This document shows positions 7,801 through 16,120 of a DNA stretch of 41,054 bases, piece after piece. Origin of the DNA: Rhodoluna sp. (GTDB lineage Bacteria; Actinomycetota; Actinomycetes; Actinomycetales; Microbacteriaceae); the NCBI GenBank assembly GCA_024641985.1, contig JAHEBZ010000004.1, positions 169,047-210,100 on the forward strand, written 5' to 3'. The position numbers and the translations under genes were made by a program. The notes under the pieces are model-generated. The model ran no database searches. It was given only the letters and a program-made list of their open reading frames with translations, and was not told the DNA's origin. How positions within the stretch are numbered: position 1 is the first letter of the stretch; the number at the start of each line of letters is the position of its first letter.

Positions 7801-9203
7801 GCTGCACCGCCTCTAGAGTTTTCGCCGGTCGAGCTGCCAAGCCGCGCGCTGTCAGAGATGCGCAACAACAATCCGATGATGATCCAGTTGGCAATTAGCG
7901 ATGAACCGCCGGCTGCGAGCAGCGGGGTGGTGAGGCCGGTTAGCGGCACAACCCGGGTGACGCCACCGATAACAATGAAGCATTGCAGTGCAATCGAAAA
8001 GGCGAGGCCGGTGGCAAGAAGTTTCGAGAAATCATCTGGGTGGCTAAAACCGATGCGAATGCCTCGAGCAACCAGCAGCAAATAAAGAGTCAAAATTGCA
8101 AACACGCCAACCAAGCCCAGCTCTTCGGCCAGCGATGCAAAAATAAAGTCGCTCTCGGCAAGTGGCACCAACTGCGGAATTCCGCCGCCGAGGCCGGTGC
8201 CCTGGATGCCGCCGTGGGCCATGCCGAAAATGCCCTGGGCCAATTGGTAGCTGCCGCCGACGGCATCGTAGTTTTGTTGCGAGAACGGGTTTAACCACGA
8301 GTCGATTCGACCCGAAACATAATCCATCAGGCGGCTGGCAACCAGCGCGCCGGTTAAGAACATGCCCATGCCCACGATCACATAGATTGACCGCCCGGTG
8401 GCCACATAGATGAGCACAATGAAGATGCCGAAATACAGCAGCGATGTTCCGAGGTCGCGCTGCAAGATGAGCACCAAGAGGCTGGCCGCCCAGATCATTA
8501 CGATTGGGCCAAGCTCGCGAGCACGCGGAATTCGAATGCCAAGAATTTTGCGCCCAACCACGGCAAGCGATTCGCGGCGATTCACCAAATAGCCAGCAAA
8601 GAAAATGGTTAGCGCAATCTTGGCCAGCTCACCCGGCTGAAAGGTGAGGCCACCAATCGAAAGCCAAAGCCTGGCGCCGTTGATGGTTTTGCCAATCACC
8701 GGCAACATGGGTGAAAGCAAAAGCACGGCACCAATCAACATTGATAGGTAAACATAGCGGCGCAAGAATAAGTGGCTTGGCACGTAAATCACAATTGCCG
8801 CGGCCGCAGCCATTGCAAGGGATGTCCAGATGACTTGCTTAAAACCAAAAAGTTCGCTGCCGCCATTAGCTATTGTGGCCAGATCGAGTCGATAAATCAT
8901 TGACAGGCCAAGCCCATTTAGCACAACCGCGATTGGCAAAATTAGCGGGTCTGCCTCGCTTGCGCGAAGCCTAAGAATGGCGTGCAGCACCAGGGCCAAG
9001 AAGCTAAGCGGCAACCAATACAAGAAGAATTCGGGGGTTAAAACCTCGATGGTCGAAAGCTGAATTTGCGCCAGTTGAAAAGCGTTTAGGCCAACTGCCA
9101 GCAGCAACAACGCACCCTCGAGGTTGCGGCTGCGAGGAACCACTCGCATGATGCGAGGCAGGTTTGCGGCGTTTGGCGCGGTGGTTCCAAACAGATTAGT
9201 CAT
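7797..9203 (-). CDS. rodA: SEDS-family peptidoglycan glycosyltransferase RodA/FtsW
   Basis: A 468-residue polytopic protein with about twelve membrane helices. SEDS signatures include the GARLWLSIGGLTFQPGELAK block, a QRDLGTSLL stretch with the conserved Asp, and the C-terminal GLTTPLLAAGGSSL motif. SEDS proteins polymerise glycan strands from lipid II together with a class B PBP, here the overlapping pbpA. Gene order favours the name rodA, although FtsW and RodA cannot be cleanly separated by eye. Overlaps with pstP (eight bases) and pbpA (four bases) show a tight operon. Confidence 0.93.
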   Translation of the reverse strand: MTNLFGTTAPNAANLPRIMRVVPRSRNLEGALLLLAVGLNAFQLAQIQLSTIEVLTPEFFLYWLPLSFLALVLHAILRLRASEADPLILPIAVVLNGLGLSMIYRLDLATIANGGSELFGFKQVIWTSLAMAAAAAIVIYVPSHLFLRRYVYLSMLIGAVLLLSPMLPVIGKTINGARLWLSIGGLTFQPGELAKIALTIFFAGYLVNRRESLAVVGRKILGIRIPRARELGPIVMIWAASLLVLILQRDLGTSLLYFGIFIVLIYVATGRSIYVIVGMGMFLTGALVASRLMDYVSGRIDSWLNPFSQQNYDAVGGSYQLAQGIFGMAHGGIQGTGLGGGIPQLVPLAESDFIFASLAEELGLVGVFAILTLYLLLVARGIRIGFSHPDDFSKLLATGLAFSIALQCFIVIGGVTRVVPLTGLTTPLLAAGGSSLIANWIIIGLLLRISDSARLGSSTGENSRGGAA

Positions 9204-10455
9204 TTGGCACCGAGAGCTTAATTTGGTTCACTATGCGCCGCGCATCTTCGAGGTCGGAGGCGATGATGGCTCGCTCGACGAGGCCCGACTGGTATTCGCC
9301 AAGGCTCGAAACATCGATGGTTGTCTCTTGATAAACCCTCGAGAACTTGATTGGCCCAAATGATTCTTTGATGCCCTTATAAATGGCCACGTGGCCGTTT
9401 AGTGAACTCACGTAATAGAGAGTTTGGGTGTAGTTGTAAATCGAGATGACACCCAAGACCAAGGCAGCGGTGATGGCTATCACGGTGGCCAGTTGGCGAA
9501 TTTTGCGCCAGAAGATTCGCGAGTGGGTTTCTTTGAGAATCTTTTCTAGGTATTCGTCAGACTCTGGAACATAGTCGGTTGGGTCTTCGGTGCGGCCAAG
9601 AATTAGGTCTGGCAAATTGAGCGGGTTTAGCACCTTCAAGAATCGGCGGCCCTTGCGCTCGTCGATCACGATTTCGTTTGCGCTTGAGCCAACAAATTTG
9701 GCACTTGGCGTGAAATCGGTCTTTAGCGAAGCATTGACAACATCTACCACAACCACGGTTACGTTGTCGGGTGCACCAAATTCGAGTGCCTCGCCAATCA
9801 ACAGTTCGGTTGCCTCTGATGCCTCGATTTTCGACAGCAAAATGCGATCACTGATGTCGGGTGGCACAAAACCGCTGAGGCCATCCGAGCACAGCAACCA
9901 GCGGTCGCCCGGCATCGTTTCTATTGTTTCTAGATCGACATCCGGAAACTCTTCAACATCGCCGAGCACGCGCATCAAAACGCTGCGGCGAGGGTGCACC
10001 AGAGCCTCGGCCTCGGTGATGCGCCCGGTGTCTACCAAGCGTTGAACAAAGGTGTGATCTTTGGTGATCTGCTTTACTTCGCCGTCGCGAGCCAAATAGA
10101 TTCGCGAATCGCCAACGTGCCCAATGGTTACTTTGTCGCCGGTGAAAATGATTCCACTAAAGGTGGTGCCCATGCCGGCTAGCTCGGGGTGCTCTTCTAC
10201 AGTGGCGGCCAAAACGCTGTTGGCCTCCCAGATGATTTCTTTTAGCGCTTTGCCAGCAGTTTCAGAATCGGCGTAGCGCTCATCGGCGCGAGCAATGCGC
10301 TGCGAGCAAAGCGCCGAGGCTATGTCGCCGCCGGCGTGGCCGCCCATGCCATCGGCAACGAAAAACAGGTTGTAGCCGGCATAACCCGAATCTTGGTTGC
10401 TCGAGCGCACGCGACCGATGTCGCTGCCCGCATAACTAAGAGTCTTGATTGCCAT
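9196..10455 (-). CDS. pstP: PP2C-family Ser/Thr protein phosphatase, membrane-anchored
   Basis: A 419-residue PstP-type phosphatase that reverses PknA/PknB phosphorylation. The PPM metal-binding motifs are present: SNQD near residue 20, VADGMGGHAGGD (about 33-44), GDSRIY, CSDGLSG and PDNVTVV. The catalytic domain ends near residue 240, followed by a cytoplasmic linker, one transmembrane helix (about 322-342) and an external tail of about 77 residues, the layout of mycobacterial PstP. It lies between fhaB and rodA in the usual order. Confidence 0.95.
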   Translation of the reverse strand: MAIKTLSYAGSDIGRVRSSNQDSGYAGYNLFFVADGMGGHAGGDIASALCSQRIARADERYADSETAGKALKEIIWEANSVLAATVEEHPELAGMGTTFSGIIFTGDKVTIGHVGDSRIYLARDGEVKQITKDHTFVQRLVDTGRITEAEALVHPRRSVLMRVLGDVEEFPDVDLETIETMPGDRWLLCSDGLSGFVPPDISDRILLSKIEASEATELLIGEALEFGAPDNVTVVVVDVVNASLKTDFTPSAKFVGSSANEIVIDERKGRRFLKVLNPLNLPDLILGRTEDPTDYVPESDEYLEKILKETHSRIFWRKIRQLATVIAITAALVLGVISIYNYTQTLYYVSSLNGHVAIYKGIKESFGPIKFSRVYQETTIDVSSLGEYQSGLVERAIIASDLEDARRIVNQIKLSVPND

Positions 10456-10463
10456 CTAAAGCC

Positions 10464-10973
10464 TTAGGCTCGCAACTCAAAAACGGTTTTGCCAACCCGC
10501 ACCGATGTGTTCAGCTTTACGACTGCCGGGGTGCCAACGCGACCCCCATCGAGGTAGGTGCCATTGGTCGAATTTAGGTCTTGAATTAGCCAATCGTTGT
10601 TGATCAAAACCAACTTGGCGTGATGGGTTGAGGCATATTCGTCGTCAACTACCAAGTCGCTGTCGTCGCTTCGGCCAATGGTTAGCTCGCGGCGATCGAG
10701 TTTGATTTGGTGGCCCGTGCGGTCGCCCTCGGTAATTACGAGTTTGGTTGCGTTGCTGCCGGTTGGCTCGCTAACCAGGGGCACCGATGGCTGGCCGGGG
10801 GCGCTCGGCGCGATGGGCGAAGAAACCACCTGGGGGGCGTTTGCCTCGGCAACCCGGGTCAAAACTTTTTGGCCAAACAGGTCGGCGCGAATCACCGAGA
10901 TGATGCTGAAGATGAAAATCCACAACACTGCCAACAGGCTCATTCTTACGATGAATAGCGCTAGTTCACTCAT
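10464..10973 (-). CDS. fhaB: FHA-domain protein FhaB/FipA-like
   Basis: A 169-residue protein with an N-terminal transmembrane helix (about residues 5-28) and a C-terminal forkhead-associated domain (about 90-165), which binds phosphothreonine. The FHA core is clear: TIGRSDDSD, the STHHAKL segment and NSTNGTYLDG. In mycobacteria the homologue links PknA/PknB signalling to FtsZ and wall synthesis. Its ATG overlaps the fhaA stop codon by one base (TAATG). Confidence 0.92.
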   Translation of the reverse strand: MSELALFIVRMSLLAVLWIFIFSIISVIRADLFGQKVLTRVAEANAPQVVSSPIAPSAPGQPSVPLVSEPTGSNATKLVITEGDRTGHQIKLDRRELTIGRSDDSDLVVDDEYASTHHAKLVLINNDWLIQDLNSTNGTYLDGGRVGTPAVVKLNTSVRVGKTVFELRA

Positions 10974-11680
10974 TAGCCGTTGGCTCCTTCGATGGCCGAA
11001 GCGCTGCCTGCCGGCACGGTTTTGGCTATCAATCTGAAGGTAAAGTCGTTGCGCCCAGCCGAGATAACGGTGTCGGCGGTGATGCCGGTTTCGCTGATTG
11101 GGCGACCCGAAACCTTGGTGCCGTTGGTGCTTCGCATATCGCGCACCGATGCGCCGCGGCCATCCCAGGCAACGGCAAAGTGCACTCGGCTAAGCCCGGT
11201 GTCATCAATTTGAATGTCGGCGGTTGCATCGCGGCCAACCGTCGTTTCGCCCTGGCGCAGAACAAAACGCTTGCCCGAAACATCTAGGCAGGGCATCCAT
11301 TCGATTTCATGCTTTTCGCTGGTTGAGCGAACCACAACTTGGCCAAGGTTTAGGCCGCCGTCTTCGATCAATCGAATTGCCAGGGCCGCACCAAATTGAA
11401 AGCCCTGCTTTGCGGCGTGCTTGGTGGTGAGGTCGGTAAGTTCGGTGATTAGCGAATCGCCAAGTGGCTGCATGCGCTTAAAGTCTGGCAGCGAAAGGCT
11501 AACCGTGTATGTGTTTGGGGCAAGCACGCGATCGCGGCTTAAAACGCTCGCTTTAGAATCCATCTCGGCACGTATCGCAGCGGCGATTTCGATTGGCTGA
11601 AGCTCCGACTTAAAGGTCTTGGTGAAGGCGCCGTTAACTATGCGCTCTAAACCCTTTTCGAAGTTTTCTAAAAAGCCCAT
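10973..11680 (-). CDS. fhaA: FHA-domain protein FhaA-like with N-terminal DUF3662 domain
   Basis: A 235-residue protein. The N-terminal part (about residues 1-115) is a DUF3662-type domain with the typical GFLENFEKGLERIVNGAF opening, and the C-terminal part (about 145-220) is an FHA domain with TVGRDATADI, LSRVHFAV and RSTNGTKVSG. FhaA interacts with the pseudokinase MviN/MurJ and PbpA in mycobacteria. Homologues there are about 530 residues because of a long low-complexity linker; here the two domains are almost directly joined. First gene of the operon; AGAGGA precedes the ATG by three bases. Confidence 0.9.
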   Translation of the reverse strand: MGFLENFEKGLERIVNGAFTKTFKSELQPIEIAAAIRAEMDSKASVLSRDRVLAPNTYTVSLSLPDFKRMQPLGDSLITELTDLTTKHAAKQGFQFGAALAIRLIEDGGLNLGQVVVRSTSEKHEIEWMPCLDVSGKRFVLRQGETTVGRDATADIQIDDTGLSRVHFAVAWDGRGASVRDMRSTNGTKVSGRPISETGITADTVISAGRNDFTFRLIAKTVPAGSASAIEGANG

Positions 11681-11704
11681 TCGTCCTCTTTTGATTAGGG
11701 CTCA

Positions 11705-11710
11705 AGTTTA
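11705..11710 (-). promoter_or_regulatory. Probable -10 of the fhaA-pknB operon
   Basis: TAAACT on the minus strand is 25 bases before the fhaA ATG. A CTCACA hexamer seventeen bases upstream is a plausible -35 and coincides with one arm of the direct repeat at 11715-11732, so a protein bound there could control this operon. Confidence 0.4.
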
Positions 11711-11714
11711 GCTT

Positions 11715-11804
11715 CGTGTGAGAAATCTGTGAGCCAGGGCGTGCCTTTCTTAGAAATCTGTCAGAGCTGGGCTCGAAAATGGACCTTGTCTGAGAAATGG
11801 CTGA
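11715..11804 (-). promoter_or_regulatory. Three tandem PhoP/OmpR-type direct-repeat sites
   Basis: Read on the minus strand, three 18-base sites each consist of two related 7-mers separated by TTTC. They are TCACAGA-TTTC-TCACACG (11732-11715), TGACAGA-TTTC-TAAGAAA (11763-11746) and TCAGCCA-TTTC-TCAGACA (11804-11787). The centres lie 31 and 41 bases apart, close to three and four helical turns. The 7+4+7 layout and the TCACAG core resemble the site described for Mycobacterium tuberculosis PhoP. They sit between divergent fhaA and the secreted-protein gene at 11891. Confidence 0.45.
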
Positions 11805-11890
11805 CAAGTGCCCCCTAGATGCCTGAAATTCGCACTCTCAACCGCAGATCTTTTTTAGATTCGTTTTGTCCTCGAGAAAGGAAGACGAAC

Positions 11891-12484
11891 ATGAAGAAGA
11901 ACCTAAAGCGCGGCGTTATGGCCGCAGCGGGTGCAGCAACACTGCTGAGCCTGATAGTTGCAACACCATCATTTGCTCACGGCTCAAAGGGCCCACAGAC
12001 AGGCACTTCAACCTCGGTTGATGCAGCCGACAAGGTGGCTAAGGCGGCTCACGCACATGCTTCACTTGCTGTCAGCATCACCGGCGTTTCGGCCGACATC
12101 ACCGATGCAACCGTTGCAGCTCGCGGCGCCAAGTTTGTTGCCTATGTGCTTGCAGCCGATGCAACCGCTATTCCGGCAACTGTTCCAACCACCGGCGGCA
12201 AGCCAGTGCGCGTTGAGGGCACCAGCCTTGCGGCCGGCGTGCTAACCGGCACCTTGCAAATTGATGCAGGCGCGGCAAGCACCACCACCAAATATGCGAT
12301 CTATAACGCAGCCGGTGTTGGCACCTTTGTAACCGTTACCGTAGATGCCGCTGGCGTTGCAACCGCAACCTCATCGGCTGCTCTAACCACCGTTTGGGCG
12401 GCACCAGCCGCCGGCGACCTTGGCATTAAGGGCGAGCACAAGGGCGAGGGCAAGAAGGCTGGCAAAAAGGGCGGCCGCCACTAA
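11891..12484 (+). CDS. Secreted Ala/Thr-rich protein, function unknown
   Basis: A 197-residue protein. The ATG at 11891 is chosen because GGAAG lies a few bases upstream and a classic Sec signal peptide follows: KKNLKR, a hydrophobic core, then a cleavage site after SFA (about residue 29). The mature part is rich in Ala, Thr and Val, has no Cys, and looks like one or two beta-rich repeats. It ends in a basic, Gly/Lys/His-rich tail (about 178-197). No lipobox, sortase signal or known domain was recognised. It is monocistronic, with a strong terminator, and lies next to the PhoP-like repeats. Confidence 0.7.
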   Translation: MKKNLKRGVMAAAGAATLLSLIVATPSFAHGSKGPQTGTSTSVDAADKVAKAAHAHASLAVSITGVSADITDATVAARGAKFVAYVLAADATAIPATVPTTGGKPVRVEGTSLAAGVLTGTLQIDAGAASTTTKYAIYNAAGVGTFVTVTVDAAGVATATSSAALTTVWAAPAAGDLGIKGEHKGEGKKAGKKGGRH

Positions 12485-12520
12485 TCTCAACAACCTTTCC
12501 ATGGGTGTCTCTCTGAGATA

Positions 12521-12562
12521 AAAATTCCCCCGCAGCTATGTGTCGGCTGCGGGGGAATTTTC
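12521..12562 (+). terminator. Strong intrinsic terminator
   Basis: A perfect 16-bp stem (12521-12536 with 12546-12561) with a nine-base loop, AT-rich at the base and with a GC-rich core, followed by T-rich sequence. It serves the secreted-protein gene and, on the other strand, the end of trhO. Confidence 0.92.
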
Positions 12563-12579
12563 TTAAATTTGAAACGAGA

Positions 12580-13491
12580 TTAGCCAACCTGATTTAGGTG
12601 GCGCTTGCCACGGGTGTGAGTTGATTTGTGCTCGGAGTGGCTTGGGTCTGCATAACAGGTGTCGCAAAGCAAAACCAAATCTTTGCAGCCAACGTTGGCG
12701 CAATTGCGGAACGAGTTGGTTGCACCACCACAGTTTTCACACTCGCCAACCACCAGGGCCTCATCGCTGAAGTCTTGAACCATGCGGTCATCAAAGATAT
12801 AAAGCGAGCCCTCCCACAGGCCCTTGTCTTTGAAGGTTTCGCCATAGCGAACAATGCCGCCATCAATTTGGTAAACCTCTTTGAAACCACGGTTGATCAT
12901 TACGGCAGACAAAATCTCGCAGCGAATGCCACCGGTGCAGTAGGTGACGATGGGCTTGTCTTTGAGGTGGTCGTATTTGCCAGATTCGAGCTCGGCAACA
13001 AAATCGTGCGAGGTTTGAACATCGGGAACAATGGCATTTTTGAACTTGCCAATTTTTGCCTCGAACGCGTTGCGGCCATCAAAGAACACAACTTCGTCGC
13101 CGCGCTTTTCGACAAGCTCGTTAACCTGGGCTGGCTTTAGGTGCTTGCCGCCATTGGTGATGCCAGACTTTTCGACGATGATTTCATCGGGCGTGGTGAA
13201 GGCCACCAACTCGGCACGGTTTTTAACCGAAAGACGCGGAAAATCGTTGCCGGTGCCATCTGACCACTTGAAATCGATCTTGCCAAAGCCCGGGTATTCG
13301 CGGGTTTGGCGCACGTATTTTTTGAGCGCCATCATGTCGCCGCCAAGGGTGCCGTTGATGCCGTGCGGCGAAACAATGATGCGACCCTTGAGGCCCAAAG
13401 ACTCGCACAGAGTCTTTTGCCAGAGCTTGAGAGCTACCGGATCTGCGACCGGCGCGAAGCCGTAGTAAAGGATGATTTTTTGTAGGTCCAC
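12580..13491 (-). CDS. trhO: tRNA uridine-34 hydroxylase TrhO (rhodanese-like, YceA family)
   Basis: A 303-residue protein: N-terminal acylphosphatase-like region (about 1-85), a rhodanese domain (about 115-220) with the active-site loop YCTGGIRCE (Cys185 and Cys191), and a C-terminal Cys-rich zinc-like region with CENCGG and CDTCY. TrhO makes 5-hydroxyuridine at tRNA position 34. GTG at 13491 is chosen over GTG at 13518 because it gives the usual family start ([11 protein letters not shown]) and because TAGAAT lies seven bases upstream, as for leaderless genes here. It is divergent from the M13 peptidase gene. Confidence 0.88.
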   Translation of the reverse strand: MDLQKIILYYGFAPVADPVALKLWQKTLCESLGLKGRIIVSPHGINGTLGGDMMALKKYVRQTREYPGFGKIDFKWSDGTGNDFPRLSVKNRAELVAFTTPDEIIVEKSGITNGGKHLKPAQVNELVEKRGDEVVFFDGRNAFEAKIGKFKNAIVPDVQTSHDFVAELESGKYDHLKDKPIVTYCTGGIRCEILSAVMINRGFKEVYQIDGGIVRYGETFKDKGLWEGSLYIFDDRMVQDFSDEALVVGECENCGGATNSFRNCANVGCKDLVLLCDTCYADPSHSEHKSTHTRGKRHLNQVG

Positions 13492-13498
13492 GTGCCTA

Positions 13499-13504
13499 AT
13501 TCTA
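13499..13504 (-). promoter_or_regulatory. -10 element of trhO
   Basis: TAGAAT on the minus strand, seven bases before GTG 13491, supports a leaderless transcript and the shorter start. Confidence 0.45.
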
Positions 13505-13519
13505 CCGCCGAGAGGCACT

Positions 13520-13525
13520 TAGGAT
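13520..13525 (+). promoter_or_regulatory. -10 element of the M13 peptidase gene
   Basis: TAGGAT lies six bases before ATG 13532. The spacer contains AAAGGA, which could also act as a weak ribosome site if transcription began further upstream. Confidence 0.5.
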
Positions 13526-13531
13526 AAAGGA

Positions 13532-15520
13532 ATGACCAATAGCGTTCAGCCGGTAAAGCCAGGCCTTCACACAAGCGAATTTCACCCAACCGTTAGAGTG
13601 CAGGATGACCTGTTCAGGTTTACCAATGGCACCTGGATCGACAGTTTCGAAATGCCTGCCGACCAATCGACCTATGGTTCGTTTATGTTGCTTCGTGATC
13701 TAAGCGAAGAGCGCGTGAAGGCAATCATCGAAGACGCCGCTGCAAACCCTAAATCGGGGGTTAGCCAGCAGATTGGCGACATGTATGCCTCGTTTATGAA
13801 CGAGCAGCGCGCCAACGAACTTGGTGTGGCACCCATTGCCGCAGACCTAAAAAAGATTGCCGAGCTGGGCAGCATTGCCGAAGTTAGCGAATTGCTCGGC
13901 GAGCTATCTGCCGCGGGCAGCGATGTGCTGTTTGGCATGTATATCGACAACGACCCTGGCAACCCAGAGCGCTACCTGGTGAACATTTTTCAGGGTGGCC
14001 TAGGCCTGCCAGACGAGGCCTACTATCACGAAGAAAAGCATGCCGAGGTGCGCGATGCCTATGTGCCGTTCATCGCCGAAATGCTTGAACTTGCCGGTTG
14101 GGCTGCCGCCGATGCCGATGCCGCAGCTCACCACATTTATAACTTCGAGTTGGCCCTAGCCAAGCACCACTGGAGCGTTGTTGAATCGCGCGATGCCGAG
14201 AAGGTTTACAACCTGCGCAAGTTTGATGAGTTGCAGGCGCTTTCGGGCACGTTCGACTGGAACCTATGGCTAAAGGGCACCGGCCTCGCCAAGAGCGTTC
14301 TTGAAGAATCTGTCGTCATGATGCCGAGCTTTCTTGAGGGCCTTGACTCGGTATACACCGAGGCAAACCTTGAGTCGATCAAGCTCTGGATCGCCTTTCA
14401 CCTCATCAACGACATGGCCCCGTATTTGCACGAGCCATTGATCAACGCCCGCTTTGCGTTTTATGGGCGCAAGCTAACTGGCCAGCCAGAGATGCGCGCT
14501 CGTTGGAAGCGCGGAGTGCAGGCCGTTGAGGGTGCACTAGGCGAGGCAGTGGGCGAAGTTTTTGTTGAGCGCCACTTTCCGCAGGCCGCCAAGGCTCAAA
14601 TGGATGAGTTGGTCGACTATTTGGTTAAGGCATATCGCGAAAGCATTTTGAACCTTGACTGGATGACCGAGGCAACCAAGGCCAAGGCATTGGTAAAGCT
14701 CGAAAAGTTCACCCCAAAAATCGGCTACCCGGTTAAATGGCGCGACTATTCGAGCATCGTTGTTGACCGCGATGACTTGGTTGGCAACGTGCGCCGAGTT
14801 GCCGAATTTAACTTTGCCAAAGAGTCAAAAAAGATCGGTTCGCCGATTGATCGCGACGAATGGTTTATGACCCCGCAGACAGTCAACGCCTATTACAACC
14901 CGGGCTTCAACGAAATCGTATTTCCGGCTTCGATTTTGCAACCGCCATTCTTTTCGCCAGAGTCTGATGACGCGGTGAACTTTGGTGCTATCGGTGCAGT
15001 GATTGGTCACGAAATTGGTCACGGTTTTGACGATCAGGGCAGCAAGTATGACGGCGACGGCGCACTTGCTTCGTGGTGGACAGACGAAGACCGCGAGGCT
15101 TTTGAGAAGCTAACCAAAAACCTAATTGCGCAGTATGACGAGCTTTCGCCTGCGCAGCTTGGTGACGAGCACAAGGTAAACGGCGCTTTCACAATTGGCG
15201 AAAACATCGGCGACCTTGGTGGCTTGAGCATTGCGCTCAAGGCATATCTGATTGCTTGCAACGAGCGCGGCGTTGACCCAATGGCCGTCAAAGATGGCTT
15301 CACCGGCCCTCAGCGACTATTTCTTTCTTGGGGCCAGGCATGGCGCGGCAAGGGCCGCGACGAAATGGTGATTCAGCGTTTGGCAACCGACCCGCACTCG
15401 CCAAACGAGTTTCGTTGCAACCAGATCGTGCGCAACATCGATGCCTTCTATGAGGCCTTTGATGTTCAACCTGGCGATGCCCTGTGGCTCGACCCAGCCG
15501 ACCGCGTAAAGATCTGGTAG
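13532..15520 (+). CDS. M13-family (neprilysin/PepO-like) zinc metallopeptidase
   Basis: A 662-residue endopeptidase, full length for the family. The zinc site is GHEIGHGFDDQG (His493, Glu494, His497) with the downstream ENIGDLGG motif providing the third ligand Glu557 and Asp561. The substrate-binding NAYY motif precedes the zinc site. The N-terminal half has the typical HTSEFHPTVRVQDDLFRFTNGTW opening of actinobacterial M13 peptidases. There is no signal peptide, so it is probably cytoplasmic and cleaves oligopeptides. A short gap and a ribosome site link it to the thioesterase-like gene downstream. Confidence 0.93.
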   Translation: MTNSVQPVKPGLHTSEFHPTVRVQDDLFRFTNGTWIDSFEMPADQSTYGSFMLLRDLSEERVKAIIEDAAANPKSGVSQQIGDMYASFMNEQRANELGVAPIAADLKKIAELGSIAEVSELLGELSAAGSDVLFGMYIDNDPGNPERYLVNIFQGGLGLPDEAYYHEEKHAEVRDAYVPFIAEMLELAGWAAADADAAAHHIYNFELALAKHHWSVVESRDAEKVYNLRKFDELQALSGTFDWNLWLKGTGLAKSVLEESVVMMPSFLEGLDSVYTEANLESIKLWIAFHLINDMAPYLHEPLINARFAFYGRKLTGQPEMRARWKRGVQAVEGALGEAVGEVFVERHFPQAAKAQMDELVDYLVKAYRESILNLDWMTEATKAKALVKLEKFTPKIGYPVKWRDYSSIVVDRDDLVGNVRRVAEFNFAKESKKIGSPIDRDEWFMTPQTVNAYYNPGFNEIVFPASILQPPFFSPESDDAVNFGAIGAVIGHEIGHGFDDQGSKYDGDGALASWWTDEDREAFEKLTKNLIAQYDELSPAQLGDEHKVNGAFTIGENIGDLGGLSIALKAYLIACNERGVDPMAVKDGFTGPQRLFLSWGQAWRGKGRDEMVIQRLATDPHSPNEFRCNQIVRNIDAFYEAFDVQPGDALWLDPADRVKIW

Positions 15521-15548
15521 CCCGAACCGGCTGCCGAGAGAGGCTCAA

Positions 15549-16103
15549 ATGAACCTGTGGCTGCGACTAATTTATGAGCTTGCCTCTTGGCGTTTTAGAG
15601 GGGCATTGCACTGGAGCGACGTGGGCCACCGAACCTTTAGGGTTTGGCCGAGCGACCTCGATGTGTTCAAGCACATGAACAATGGCAAGTTCTTGGCGCT
15701 GTTCGACATCAGTCGTTATGACCTTGCGCTTAGGTCTGGTTCTTGGCAGCGCTGGAAGAAACTCGGCTGGTATCCGGTGGTGGTTGCCGAAACGGTTACC
15801 TTTAGAAAATCGCTGATGCCATGGCAAACGTTTGACATGCAATCAAAGGTGATTGGTTGGGATGACCAGGCTTTCTATTTTGATCAGCGCATGGTGGTTG
15901 ATGGCGAGATTTATACGCAGGGAATGGTGCGAGTGCGTTTTTTGAAGCGGTCGCGCGGAATTTTGACCCCTGCCGAAATTTTGGCAATCGAGGGAAACGA
16001 GTGGCTGGGTGGCCAACCAACCTTGCCAGCTTGGGTGGCTCAGTGGGGCAAAGAGTCGGCGCTGCCAAAAGGCAAAGAGGCAGCACCTAGCAACTGGCAC
16101 TAA
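15549..16103 (+). CDS. Thioesterase-like (hot-dog fold, THEM6-type) protein
   Basis: A 184-residue protein with a 4HBT/THEM6-like pattern: RVWPSDLDVFKHMNNGKFLALFDISRYDL, where Asp-x-x-x-His-Met-Asn-Asn-Gly-Lys is the hot-dog core seen in acyl-CoA thioesterases, then VAETVTFRKSL and a strand-rich second half. It probably acts on an acyl thioester, but the substrate is unknown. The start at 15549 has an AGAGAGG ribosome site five bases upstream. It follows the M13 gene by 28 bases and is likely co-transcribed with it. Confidence 0.75.
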   Translation: MNLWLRLIYELASWRFRGALHWSDVGHRTFRVWPSDLDVFKHMNNGKFLALFDISRYDLALRSGSWQRWKKLGWYPVVVAETVTFRKSLMPWQTFDMQSKVIGWDDQAFYFDQRMVVDGEIYTQGMVRVRFLKRSRGILTPAEILAIEGNEWLGGQPTLPAWVAQWGKESALPKGKEAAPSNWH

Positions 16104-16120
16104 CGCTTTGACTTGGGCGG

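Noticed and set aside
9590-10045. Plus-strand open frame opposite pstP (151 codons)
   Set aside because: It is antisense to well-conserved PP2C motifs, has no ribosome site and no recognisable fold. The same holds for other long antisense frames over pknB, pgm and the emrB-like gene.
13492-13518. Upstream GTG start for trhO
   Set aside because: It adds nine residues not typical of the family and would lie upstream of the probable -10 at 13499-13504.
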